The notes under the pieces were generated by a model, which worked only from the letters and a program-made list of their open reading frames with translations, did no database searches and was not told the DNA's origin. Shown piece after piece: positions 25,133-33,341 of a DNA stretch of 53,500 nucleotides; the first letter of the stretch is position 1; each line of letters starts with the position of its first letter. The position numbers and the translations under genes were made by a program. Where the stretch lies: NCBI GenBank assembly GCA_022843625.1, contig JALHNH010000046.1, forward strand, positions 1 to 53,500. The letters are read 5' to 3'. This DNA is from Bryobacter sp. GTDB lineage: Bacteria; Acidobacteriota; Terriglobia; Bryobacterales; Bryobacteraceae.

Positions 25133-26476
25133 ATGAGATATGCATTGATTTTCTTACTGGCCGTGCTGACGGCTCTGGGTCTGGGTTATTACTGGGGGCA
25201 CCAACCCGGCCCCGCAGCCATCCCCGCAATCTCCACACCGGCTCCGGCCAGTCGGCTCGAACTCGTAAAAGTGACGCGCCAGAAGGTCCAGGGGGAGGTG
25301 GTGGCGGTCGGTAACCTGACCACCGATCCGGACCGAGAGAGCCGGATCGGTTCACCGATCGCGGGACGCGTCAGCGAAATCAACCGCTCGGTGGGCGATC
25401 GGGTGGAAGGTGGCGCTCCCCTGGCCGTTATTACCAGTCCGGAGATCACCAAGCTGGTGGCCGAGCACCACCATGCCGAGTTGCGCTATCAGCAGGCGCT
25501 GGCCAGTCAGGCCCAAAGCGCCCAGGCGATTCGGCTGGGCGACGAGGCGCGGCGCCCGCTGGAAGAATCTCGCACCGAAGTCATTTCGAGTCGAACCGAA
25601 CTGGAGGTGCGGCGCTCTTCCCGGAAGCTCAGTGAGCAGAATTTGCGGCGTGCGCAGGGCCTTTACAAGCTGGGGGTGGTGTCCGCCCGCGAGCTGGAGG
25701 TAGCTAACGCAGAGTACACGCAGGCGCGGGACCGCGAGCAGCAATCCCGGGCGCTGAGCGAGCTGGCTTTGCAGCATCGCAGCCGCGAGCAAGACATTGC
25801 TTCCAATCAGGCGGTGATCGGGCCCAAGCTGAACGCGCTCAACACCGAGCTGAAGCTGGCTCAGGAAGAAGTGCGCCATCTGGATGTGATCATGCGCAAT
25901 CTGGGCCTGGATCCGGAGGCGGGCGGGACCGGCCTGGTGCTGCGCGCTCCGCGGCCGGGGACGGTGGTGGAACGAAGCGTAACTCTGGGACAGGCTGTCA
26001 ACGCCGAGCAAGAGTTGTTTCGAATTGTGGACACCAAGGCACTCTGGCTTTGGGTTTTTTTACAAGAGGACGATCTTGGCGTCATTCGCGTTGGGTCTAC
26101 TGCACAGCTTGAAGCCGGCTCGCGCAAGTTTCCAGGCCGGGTTTCTTATCTGTCTCCCTTGCTTGACCCGGAAACCCGCACCCTGAAGGCGCGCATCGTC
26201 GTAGACAATCCCGAGGGCCAGCTCAATGCCGGCCAGTTCGCCCGGGCAATGTTTTCCGTCAAACAGGCGCGTTCGGTGCTGCGTGTTCCGCTAGATTCGG
26301 TGGTGATCGAGGGAACCAGCTCGGTGGTGTTTCGCGCCAAAGGGGACGGCGTGGAGCGGGCCGTCATTGAGGTGGGTCCCCAGCATGAGGACTGGATTGA
26401 AGTGCGCAAGGGTCTGCAGGAAGGTGACCAGATCGCGGCCCGCGGACAGGCGGCTTTGGAGCAGCAGAGACGATGA
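25133..26476 (+). CDS. RND periplasmic adaptor (CzcB/CusB/CnrB-like)
   Basis: 447 residues. One N-terminal membrane anchor (IFLLAVLTALGLGYYWG) is followed by the barrel-sandwich hybrid (GSPIAGRVSEINRSVGDRVEGG), a long alpha hairpin (about 110-260), the second lipoyl-like half (RAPRPGTVVERSVTLGQAVN) and membrane-proximal beta domains. It joins the inner-membrane pump to the outer-membrane channel. Overlaps the pump gene by 4 bp. Confidence 0.85.
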   Translation: MRYALIFLLAVLTALGLGYYWGHQPGPAAIPAISTPAPASRLELVKVTRQKVQGEVVAVGNLTTDPDRESRIGSPIAGRVSEINRSVGDRVEGGAPLAVITSPEITKLVAEHHHAELRYQQALASQAQSAQAIRLGDEARRPLEESRTEVISSRTELEVRRSSRKLSEQNLRRAQGLYKLGVVSARELEVANAEYTQARDREQQSRALSELALQHRSREQDIASNQAVIGPKLNALNTELKLAQEEVRHLDVIMRNLGLDPEAGGTGLVLRAPRPGTVVERSVTLGQAVNAEQELFRIVDTKALWLWVFLQEDDLGVIRVGSTAQLEAGSRKFPGRVSYLSPLLDPETRTLKARIVVDNPEGQLNAGQFARAMFSVKQARSVLRVPLDSVVIEGTSSVVFRAKGDGVERAVIEVGPQHEDWIEVRKGLQEGDQIAARGQAALEQQRR

Positions 26477-29400
26477 TTGACGCGATTTTAGCCTTTTCCG
26501 TCCGCTACCGCGGCACCGTCTGCGCCCTGGCCCTGGTCTTTTTCGTGGCCGCGCTGTTCTCTCTGAAGAACCTGGCGGTGGATGCCGTTCCGGACGTGAC
26601 CAATCGGCAGGTTCAGCTCAACACTGTGGCTCCCGCCCTGGGTGCGGAAGAAATCGAGCGGCGCGTCACCTTTCCTCTGGAACTGCTGCTGGCCGGCCTT
26701 CCCAAGGTGACGGAAACGCGCTCCATCTCTCAGTTTGGCTTGTCGCAGATCACGGTGGTGTTTGACGATGACACCGATATCTACTTTGCTCGCCAGCTGG
26801 TCAACGAGCGATTGCAGGGTCTGGAAAACATGCCGGCCGGCACCAAGGTGGAGATGTCGCCGATCAGCAGCGGACTGGGCGAGAGCTATTATTTCCGGCT
26901 GGACAATCCCCGCCTTTCTTTGCGCGAGCGCCGGAGCTTAATGGACTGGGTGGTTCGGCCGGCCCTGAAAACCGTTCCCGGGCTGGCCGACGTCAACATT
27001 TGGGGCGGCGAAGCCAAGCAGATTCAAGTAATTCTAGAGCCGGAGCGCGTGCGAGAGTTTGGCCTGACCTACCCCCAGATCGCGGAAGCTATCGCCAAGA
27101 ACAACGCCAACGGTAGTGGCTCTCTGATTCGTCAGGGTCCGGAACAAGTGGTGGTGCGCACGCTGGGCACGCTGCAGACGCAAGAAGACGTGCGCCGCAT
27201 CGTGATCGGCCAGCACAATTCCGTGCCTTTGCTGCTGGGCCAGTTGGGCGAGGTGCGCGAGGGGGCCTTGACTCGTCAGGGAGCGGTCAGCGCCAACGGG
27301 ACCGGCGAGGAGGTCTACGGTATCGCTCTGCTCTTGTTGGGCGAGAACGGGCGCGTGGTGGTGGAGCGTGTCAAGGATCGTCTGCGTCAGATCGAATCGG
27401 CTCTTCCGGCAGGAAGCAAACTGGACGGGTTTCTGGATCGCTCGGTGCTGATCCGGTCCACGTTGGGCACAGCGGTGCGCAATTTGATCGAGGGCGGGGT
27501 GCTGGTGGCCGGGCTGCTGTTCTTATTTTTGCTGCAGGTGCGGGCCGGGCTGATCGTTAGCTGCGCCATTCCTCTGGCGATGCTGGCGGCCACGCTGGCC
27601 ATGCAGTATTTCCAGATTTCGGCCAATCTGATGAGTCTGGGGGCCATCGACTTCGGACTGGTGGTGGATGGAGCCGTGATTATCGTGGAAAATTGCTTGC
27701 GCCGTTTGACTCTGCGCCGCCAGCAAAAGGGCTCGGAGCTCACCGATGAGGAGCGCCTGGAAGAAATCAAAGCCGGTTCGGCCGAAGTGCGGCGGGCCAC
27801 CGTTCTGGGTGAAATCCTGATCTTGTCTACCTATCTGCCGATTCTGTCGTTGGGTGGCATCGAAGGCAAGATGTTCCGCCCCATGGGTCTTACGGTCATC
27901 TTCGCCTTGTTGGGCGCCATGGTGTGCTCATTTACGGTTATTCCCGCGCTTTGCGCCTATTTTCTGAAGGATAGCGGGGAACATCGCCATCCCGTGCTGG
28001 AGCCGCTCACCGTGAGTTATGAAAAGTGGTTGCGGCATCTGCTGGCCAGACCCGCGCTGGTGCTGGCGGCCGCGGTGCTATCTGTGCTGCTGAGTCTGGG
28101 TTTGTTGCTTCGGTTGGGTTCGGACTTTATTCCCGAACTGGAGGAGGGGGCACTGGCGATTCAAGTCACCTACCCCACCAGCATTTCGCTGGACGAAGCG
28201 GTGCACCAGTCCGGTCAGATCGAAGCCGCTTTGAAGAAAAAGTTTCCCAGCCAGGTCGACCAGGTGGTGACGCGCATCGGGCGGCCCGAGATCGCCACCG
28301 ATCCGATGCTGACCTGCCAGACCGACGTGCTGGTGGATCTCAAGCCCGGCACTTATCAGAGAGTCCAGCTGGTCGAGGAAATTTCGGCCTATTTGGAGCG
28401 CGCTTTTCCTGAGCTGGACATCAGTTACACCCAGCCCATCAAAATGCGCATGATGGAGCTGATCGAGGGCGTGGGCATTCGTTCCGATCTGGGCATCAAG
28501 CTCTACGGCAGCGACCACGGCGTGCTGGCGCGCGAAGCCAAGAAGGTGGCGGCCGTGGTGGAAAAGGTGCAGGGTGCAGCCGACGTGCAGGTGGAGATCA
28601 CCGAAGGTTTGCCGCAACTGCAGATCGCCATTGACCGAGCGGCCATCGCCCGCTATGGCATCAACGTGGAGGACATCAACCAGGTGGTGGAAACGCTGGT
28701 GGGCGGGCGCCCGCTGACCACCATCAATGACGGCAATCAGCGCTACGACGTGGTTTTGCGCCTGCCCCCCGAGCGCCAGAACGATGTGGAGACCATTCGC
28801 CATCTGCGCATTCCCTCGCTGCTGGGGCCGAGCATTCCGCTCGAGCAGCTGGCCAAGATCGACAAAGTCCAGGGATTGGTTCAGATCAGCCGCGAGAACG
28901 GCAAGCGGCGCATCGTGATTCAGTCCAATGTGCGCGGACGCGATCTGGGCAGCTTCGTGCAGGAAGTGCAGAAACGGGTGGCCGCCGAGGTGAAACTGCC
29001 GGTCGGCTATTACCTGGAGTATGGCGGAACCTACGAGAAGATGCAGTCCGGGCGAGCTCGGTTGGCGGTGGTGGTGCCGCTGACTTTTGCGATTGTGCTG
29101 GGCCTGCTTTATCTGACGTTCCAGGAGTGGCGGTCGGCGCTGCTGATTTGCACGGGCATTCCTTTTGCGGTGGTGGGCGGGGTGGCCGGTCTGTGGTTGC
29201 GCGGTTTGCCGGTGTCGATTTCGGCGTTGATCGGCTTCGTGGCTCTGGCCGGGGTGGCGGTGTTGAATGGCGTGGTCATGCTGACTTTTGTGCAGCAACT
29301 GCGTCAGGCCGGGGTCGCTATGGAAAGCGCCGTGATTCAGGGGGCGGTGACGCGGTTGCGTCCGGTGTTGATGACGGCGGCGGTGGCCAGTCTGGGATTT

Positions 29401-29553
29401 TTGCCCATGGCCATTTCCCAAGGCTCGGGGGCGGAGGTGCAAAGGCCGCTGGCCACGGTGGTGATCGGGGGCGTGATTACCTCCACGGTGCTGACCCTGC
29501 TGGTATTACCCGTGCTCTATCTGCGCTTTGGAGGTCGACATGAACGGAATTAG
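26473..29553 (+). CDS. Heavy-metal RND efflux pump (CzcA/CnrA family)
   Basis: 1026 residues, twelve transmembrane helices and two large periplasmic loops. N-terminal VDAVPDVTNRQVQLNT and TM4 motif DFGLVVDGAVIIVENCLRRL are signatures of HME-type RND pumps; the two Asp and the Glu in TM4 carry protons. With an RcnR-type repressor and DmeF in the same operon, the substrate is most likely Co(II)/Ni(II), as in Cnr/Ncc systems, though Zn or Cd cannot be excluded. Last gene of the operon, followed by a palindromic repeat. Confidence 0.9.
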   Translation: MIDAILAFSVRYRGTVCALALVFFVAALFSLKNLAVDAVPDVTNRQVQLNTVAPALGAEEIERRVTFPLELLLAGLPKVTETRSISQFGLSQITVVFDDDTDIYFARQLVNERLQGLENMPAGTKVEMSPISSGLGESYYFRLDNPRLSLRERRSLMDWVVRPALKTVPGLADVNIWGGEAKQIQVILEPERVREFGLTYPQIAEAIAKNNANGSGSLIRQGPEQVVVRTLGTLQTQEDVRRIVIGQHNSVPLLLGQLGEVREGALTRQGAVSANGTGEEVYGIALLLLGENGRVVVERVKDRLRQIESALPAGSKLDGFLDRSVLIRSTLGTAVRNLIEGGVLVAGLLFLFLLQVRAGLIVSCAIPLAMLAATLAMQYFQISANLMSLGAIDFGLVVDGAVIIVENCLRRLTLRRQQKGSELTDEERLEEIKAGSAEVRRATVLGEILILSTYLPILSLGGIEGKMFRPMGLTVIFALLGAMVCSFTVIPALCAYFLKDSGEHRHPVLEPLTVSYEKWLRHLLARPALVLAAAVLSVLLSLGLLLRLGSDFIPELEEGALAIQVTYPTSISLDEAVHQSGQIEAALKKKFPSQVDQVVTRIGRPEIATDPMLTCQTDVLVDLKPGTYQRVQLVEEISAYLERAFPELDISYTQPIKMRMMELIEGVGIRSDLGIKLYGSDHGVLAREAKKVAAVVEKVQGAADVQVEITEGLPQLQIAIDRAAIARYGINVEDINQVVETLVGGRPLTTINDGNQRYDVVLRLPPERQNDVETIRHLRIPSLLGPSIPLEQLAKIDKVQGLVQISRENGKRRIVIQSNVRGRDLGSFVQEVQKRVAAEVKLPVGYYLEYGGTYEKMQSGRARLAVVVPLTFAIVLGLLYLTFQEWRSALLICTGIPFAVVGGVAGLWLRGLPVSISALIGFVALAGVAVLNGVVMLTFVQQLRQAGVAMESAVIQGAVTRLRPVLMTAAVASLGFLPMAISQGSGAEVQRPLATVVIGGVITSTVLTLLVLPVLYLRFGGRHERN

Positions 29554-29582
29554 CCCGACCGTTTGGCAGCCGGCCGATGCGT

Positions 29583-29670
29583 CGCAAGCGCCGCAGAGTG
29601 CCGCAAGTCTTATTTTGCAAGGGTTTTAGGGAAGCGCCGCAAGGACTGGATGAAGCCTGCGGCGCTTGGG
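29583..29670. repeat. GCGCCGCAAG palindromic repeat, copy 3
   Basis: About 88 bp bounded by perfect inverted arms CAAGCGCCGCA (29585-29595) and TGCGGCGCTTG (29658-29668), with an inner AGCGCCGCAAG. It aligns along its whole length with copy 4 and lies between two convergent genes. Confidence 0.7.
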
Positions 29671-29677
29671 AATCCTA

Positions 29678-30988
29678 TTAATAACGATTGGGAAACCTCT
29701 TCTCCATCTGGCTTTTGAAGCCGTAGCGGAAGGGCACAACCGCCACTTTAAAGCCGGATTGGATGAGATTTTCAATCAGCTGGTCGATCAGCCGGTCCGC
29801 CTCTAATTCCGGCAGCCAGGCTTGCTGCTGCTTGGCTTCTTGCGCCCCTTTGTCAAAAGCCACCTGGGCGGCAGGGTCCATCGGGTCAATGCCCCACCGG
29901 GAGTTGCGCCAGGATTTTTCCACTTGAGGAGCGGGATGAGTCTTGAGGGGGAATTTGGCCAGAAGCAGTTGGCGAAAGGTCGGCACGAAGCCGGATAGAT
30001 ACCCGTTGTTGAAATCATCCTGGCCGAGGGGGACGGGTTCTGGGTCCTGGTAGAGCCAGTCATAAGGTGCCGGGACAACGGCCGCGTAGGCGGCGGCCTG
30101 CTGCCGGCCGAGATTCAGGCCGTCGTCAAAAGTGAGTCCGGGTCTGGTGGGCGGAATGTCATCGGAACTTTTCCAGCGTTGTTGGACGGCCAGGTCCGAG
30201 GTCTCTTGCAGAAGAAAGCCGCGCTTACATGATTCCTTGGCCTGGGCCAGCGTCATGGTGTGCGTCCCCTGGCTGGGCGTGAGGTAGGTGACGCTGGGCG
30301 TCTTGCGGTTGAGTTCGCAGATTCTGCCCATATAACCGCCGTCCCGGTCAAACAGCTTCATTGCGAAGCAGAGTTCGCCGATGTTCTCCAGGGACACCTC
30401 GAGTTCTTGAGGTTTCGGGACAGTTGCTTCCTTCGCGGCTTCCACTTCTTTGGCCGGGTTGTCCACAAAGAGCTCGTCGCATTTTTGCAGGGGAAGAAAC
30501 AGTCGCCGAGGCTGAGTGGGCAATGGCTGGAATTCGTGGTGCAGATAAAAGGCCAGCGGGTCCGGTTGGATATCAAGCACGTCGACCACCATGGCGAAAG
30601 AAGCGGCTTCTTTGGAGGCCTTCCAGGCTCTTTCCAAGGCGTTCATCAGAAGCAGCCCGCCGTGACCCTGGCCGCGGCAACTCTGGTCTACGGCCAGACG
30701 GCCCAGCAAGGTGGCTGGAATCTGAGGATAGCGTGGGAGGCGTTTGCGCAGACGGTCCGGCAGGTCATCAAGCAGCACCGAGCTTTGGGAAAGCGTGTAA
30801 TAACCGAGAACGCGCGAAGCGCCTTCGTGAACGAGCACAAAGACGGCGGCCGTGCGGCGTTTCAGCTCCTGGCTGGCCAACTCTTTAAGATAGCGGTTGA
30901 GCCCGTCGTTGCCACAGTCAAAGGAGGCCCGGTCGTGCGTTTTCTCCAGGCACTCGATGCGCAGGGGGGAGGTTGATTTATTTTCCAC
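29678..30988 (-). CDS. TacT-like GNAT toxin fused to a large unknown C-terminal domain
   Basis: 436 residues. The first about 165 are a complete TacT-type acetyltransferase: FDCGNDGLNRYLKELASQEL, VLGYYTLS, and the acetyl-CoA loop LAVDQSCRGQGHGGLLLMNA. Such toxins acetylate aminoacyl-tRNA and are usually 160-180 aa. Residues about 180-436 are an extra soluble domain (SLENIGELCFAMKLFDRDGG; PGLTFDDGLNLGRQQAAAYA) that I do not recognise. It is preceded 33 bp upstream by its DUF1778 antitoxin gene. No frameshift marks the junction, so the fusion is genuine in this sequence. Confidence 0.8.
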   Translation of the reverse strand: MENKSTSPLRIECLEKTHDRASFDCGNDGLNRYLKELASQELKRRTAAVFVLVHEGASRVLGYYTLSQSSVLLDDLPDRLRKRLPRYPQIPATLLGRLAVDQSCRGQGHGGLLLMNALERAWKASKEAASFAMVVDVLDIQPDPLAFYLHHEFQPLPTQPRRLFLPLQKCDELFVDNPAKEVEAAKEATVPKPQELEVSLENIGELCFAMKLFDRDGGYMGRICELNRKTPSVTYLTPSQGTHTMTLAQAKESCKRGFLLQETSDLAVQQRWKSSDDIPPTRPGLTFDDGLNLGRQQAAAYAAVVPAPYDWLYQDPEPVPLGQDDFNNGYLSGFVPTFRQLLLAKFPLKTHPAPQVEKSWRNSRWGIDPMDPAAQVAFDKGAQEAKQQQAWLPELEADRLIDQLIENLIQSGFKVAVVPFRYGFKSQMEKRFPNRY

Positions 30989-31021
30989 CTGTTCAGGGTA
31001 GCATCTTCCGCGTTTTGTGTG

Positions 31022-31312
31022 TCAGCGCCGGTCGCCCAGGTTTTGGCGATAGCGGTGAGCCGCTTTGACCAGGGTGGGGCCCGGAGGCTGGGGGCTGAGA
31101 AGCGCCTCGACAAAGGCTTCCGAGTCCTGCCGGGCAAGTTTCCATTGGGAGTGGTCGGCGATGACTTGCTGCGCGGCCTGGCTCACGTGCTCGACGATGA
31201 AGTCGGTGACGGACTTGCCGGCGATGTGGCAAGCCAGCATCAACTGCTCTTTGAATTCAGGGGTGACGCGCGCTTCCAGGCGCTCAGTCTTGCTGTCCAG
31301 AGGTTTAGCCAT
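31022..31312 (-). CDS. DUF1778/TacA-type antitoxin
   Basis: 96 residues from the ATG at 31312. KTERLEARVTPEFKEQLMLA and the following SVTDFIVEHVSQAAQQVI are the ribbon-helix-helix DNA-binding part of DUF1778; the C-terminal DSEAFVEALLSPQPPGPTLV is the toxin-neutralising tail. It precedes the GNAT toxin gene, the usual order, and should repress the shared promoter. Confidence 0.85.
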   Translation of the reverse strand: MAKPLDSKTERLEARVTPEFKEQLMLACHIAGKSVTDFIVEHVSQAAQQVIADHSQWKLARQDSEAFVEALLSPQPPGPTLVKAAHRYRQNLGDRR

Positions 31313-31345
31313 ATGCACGATTGTACGGCAATCTGCCGGGTCAGT

Positions 31346-31444
31346 CTAGTTGTCAAGATCCGCATTTTTGCCGTAGGTCCACAAAGTGGCCGCAAAGGGG
31401 AGGTCCAGGACGGGCAGTCCGGTCTGATCTTTGCAGGGGTTCAT
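31346..31444 (-). CDS. Short WTYGK-motif peptide (copy 2)
   Basis: A 32-codon frame from ATG (31444), with AGGGAGAA just upstream, reading LPVLDLPFAATLWTYGKNAD. It matches the motif of the short protein at 11289-11459. It ends 34 bp before the antitoxin start, on the same strand. Unknown function. Confidence 0.4.
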   Translation of the reverse strand: MNPCKDQTGLPVLDLPFAATLWTYGKNADLDN

Positions 31445-31529
31445 CTGGTTCTCCCTTTGAGGTGGTGCAAGATTTGTACGAGGTCAAGCGCAAAAGTCAT
31501 GCTTGCTCGATGACGGAACTCGAGTGCGC

Positions 31530-31616
31530 CGTAAGCGCCGCAGAGCGTCGCACGCCTTATTTGGTGGGGTTTTTGAAGGAGCGCCGCAAGAGTTGCGCGA
31601 GGCTTGCGGCGCTTGG
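31530..31616. repeat. GCGCCGCAAG palindromic repeat, copy 4
   Basis: 87 bp with inverted arms AAGCGCCGCA / TGCGGCGCTT; aligns end-to-end with copy 3. Confidence 0.7.
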
Positions 31617-31624
31617 AATTCGGG

Positions 31625-32023
31625 CGGGTCGGTGGCGGGGGTGGGTGGGTGGGCTGAGGCGGTGGTGGGGCGGCGAGCCTGCGAGCGCCCCACCACCGCC
31701 GACCGACCCGGGATTCGCCGAGGCACACCGAGGCGTGAGCGGGTGCCGCGCAGCGGCACCTGTTGAAGTGGGCCGCAGGCCCACCATTGGGATCCGCTTG
31801 ATTCCAAGCGCTGCGCCAATCCTTTGGCGCGGCGCTTGGGCACCGCCCTTTCAGCCGGCACCGCCACCCATTCTCTCTGTTGGTGTACGGAAAATCTTTG
31901 TTCCCGGTAGTGCGCCCCCGAAGGGGCGGCGAAGCCGCCTTTGGGACCAAAGGGCGCGCGACCGGGTTGCCCAATTGTTGGAGTACGGCGCCCACATCCC
32001 CGCCCTCTTTCCGGCGAAGCCGG
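31625..32023. ncRNA. String of consecutive strong hairpins in a gene-free region (candidate structured RNA)
   Basis: Between the short WTYGK frame and the next plausible gene (31446-32197) I see no gene. Instead there is a series of near-perfect stems: CGGGTCGG/CCGACCCG (31625-31632, 31703-31710) enclosing GCGGTGGTGGGGCG and its exact complement (31659-31672, 31686-31699); GGTGCCGC/GCGGCACC (31742-31760); GTGGGCC/GGCCCAC (31768-31784); a 16-bp stem with TCCT loop (31804-31839, one T-G pair); GCCCC/GGGGC, GGCGGC/GCCGCC and CCTTTGG/CCAAAGG (31914-31953); CCGGC/GCCGG (32011-32023). It could be one structured RNA or a cluster of palindromic repeats; transcription is not shown. Confidence 0.4.
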
Positions 32024-32197
32024 GCACCCGGCTTCCGTGTACGGGGCGAAGCCATGATGATGGAGCCGGGGCCAACACCACGGAATATGTAACGAAGGCC
32101 CCGGCCCGTGCCGATCGGGGGATTCCGGACGAGGCCCGGGCACTCGTCTTGCGTGTATGCCGGGAGAGCGGTGCCATGGTCTCGAATACAGCCTCAA

Positions 32198-32665
32198 ATG
32201 AGGCTCCGCCGCGATCTGATGGTGCTGATTGTTCTGTGCTCACTGACTGAAGCAGCGTCGTCACTTTACCACCGAAGGTCGTCAGGAATTTCTGAGATTC
32301 AAATCGTCTCTGCCAAGGGCGCCTACTCCACGAGCGTCGAGGTCACTCGGTCTTTCTTTGGTGGCCATTCCGCAATCGTCAGTCACTGGATGGAAGGCTG
32401 TGGTAACAGCTGCTCACGCACCAGGGCTCTGCCTCCTGAGATATTGGCGAAGTTTCTATCCTTTGCAGACTTGAAGCACTTCCGCCCGAAACTTGGCGCA
32501 ACCCGCATCTGCTACCAGGACCGCGATTACATCGAGATCAACCTGGTGGACGCCAGCGGGACTCATTATTACGCCGGCGACTCAAGAAGCAATGTCGCTT
32601 CTGTCCAGGCGGCTCAGGCGCTCATTGCCTATGTTGACGCAGATGACTCTCACACCGGCCGGTAG
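32198..32665 (+). CDS. Hypothetical protein with possible signal segment
   Basis: From the ATG at 32198 the 155-aa protein begins RLRRDLMVLIVLCSLTEAAS, a plausible export signal, followed by a soluble mixed domain with four cysteines (GCGNSC; RICYQDRDYIEINLVDASGT). No family recognised. Its 3' end overlaps the convergent membrane-protein gene by 84 bp, so one of the two C-termini may be wrong. Confidence 0.45.
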   Translation: MRLRRDLMVLIVLCSLTEAASSLYHRRSSGISEIQIVSAKGAYSTSVEVTRSFFGGHSAIVSHWMEGCGNSCSRTRALPPEILAKFLSFADLKHFRPKLGATRICYQDRDYIEINLVDASGTHYYAGDSRSNVASVQAAQALIAYVDADDSHTGR

Positions 32666-32893
32666 CACCTGAGCTCCAGGCTTCTTTGTAGAAGTAGGTT
32701 GCGGAGTCATTTGATAGTCGTTCGGTATTGCTTCATCACCGCCGAGCATCAGCAACAAGAATACGAGTAAGAACATCCCCACTATCAACGCGCCGCCACA
32801 GCCGGCTAGAACCTTGACTGTGCGCACCCAATAGGGGTCCTCGGGGACCGGCGTTCTGACCTCTGGAACGACTGACCCCAGCGGCTTGCTCAT
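32582..32893 (-). CDS. Hypothetical membrane-anchored protein
   Basis: From the ATG at 32893: a short Pro-rich cytoplasmic start, one transmembrane helix (LIVGMFLLVFLLLMLGG) and a Thr/Pro-rich outer tail ending in a small domain. 103 residues. No family recognised; overlaps the opposite gene. Confidence 0.4.
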   Translation of the reverse strand: MSKPLGSVVPEVRTPVPEDPYWVRTVKVLAGCGGALIVGMFLLVFLLLMLGGDEAIPNDYQMTPQPTSTKKPGAQVLPAGVRVICVNIGNERLSRLDRSDIAS

Positions 32894-32984
32894 CCTGACA
32901 TGATTCCGCTTGGTGCTAGCCAATCTTGCTACAGCCGCCCCGTGCCTAAAAGAGGCGGGCAAAGGTGTTTCATGTGGAACCGCT

Positions 32985-33299
32985 CTAGTCGTTCTTTTTA
33001 CTCGAAGGCTTCCCAGCTTCTTTGGGGTTGAGCCGCCTGCGGAGCGGCCGGCAACTGCGATAGCGCAGAGCCTTCTTCTTGGGAATTACGACTGTCTCGC
33101 CCGTCTTCGGGTGGGTCGTGGTGTGCTTGGGGCGGACGTGCACAGCGAAGACGCCCAGCGCGGGGATTTCGATGCGGTGCTCTTTGACCAGGTCGTTGAT
33201 CAACACTTCGTGGTAGCGCTTGATAAGTCGGTAAACTCGAGTAACCGGCATGTCGAATTCTTCAGCCAGCAGGGCAAGTAGTTGCTTTTGAGTGTACAT
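32985..33299 (-). CDS. HU/IHF-like DNA-binding protein
   Basis: From the ATG at 33299 the protein has 104 residues. The order of HU is clear: an N-terminal helical dimer segment (MYTQKQLLALLAEEFDMPVT), IEIPALGVFAVHVRP, a TGETVVIPKKKALRYR arm base and a terminal helix start, followed by a basic tail. It is divergent from the Spo11-like gene with only about 40 bp between the starts, so the pair likely shares a promoter region. HU proteins bend DNA and assist replication or recombination complexes. Confidence 0.75.
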   Translation of the reverse strand: MYTQKQLLALLAEEFDMPVTRVYRLIKRYHEVLINDLVKEHRIEIPALGVFAVHVRPKHTTTHPKTGETVVIPKKKALRYRSCRPLRRRLNPKEAGKPSSKKND

Positions 33300-33341
33300 G
33301 GCGCGAAGATTCCCGGCGCTGGCGCGGAAGCCTCGCGAATG

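Noticed and set aside
28078..29442. 454-aa His/Gln-rich minus-strand frame
   Set aside because: Shadow of the RND pump gene; composition follows from antisense codon bias.
31625..32023. Integron attC array
   Set aside because: No cassette genes between the hairpins, no core GTTRRRY sites, and the recombinases are over 9 kb away.
31321..32250. 309-aa plus-strand frame over the hairpin region
   Set aside because: Pro/Arg/Gly-rich with no ribosome site or protein-like pattern; it runs through the repeat and hairpins.
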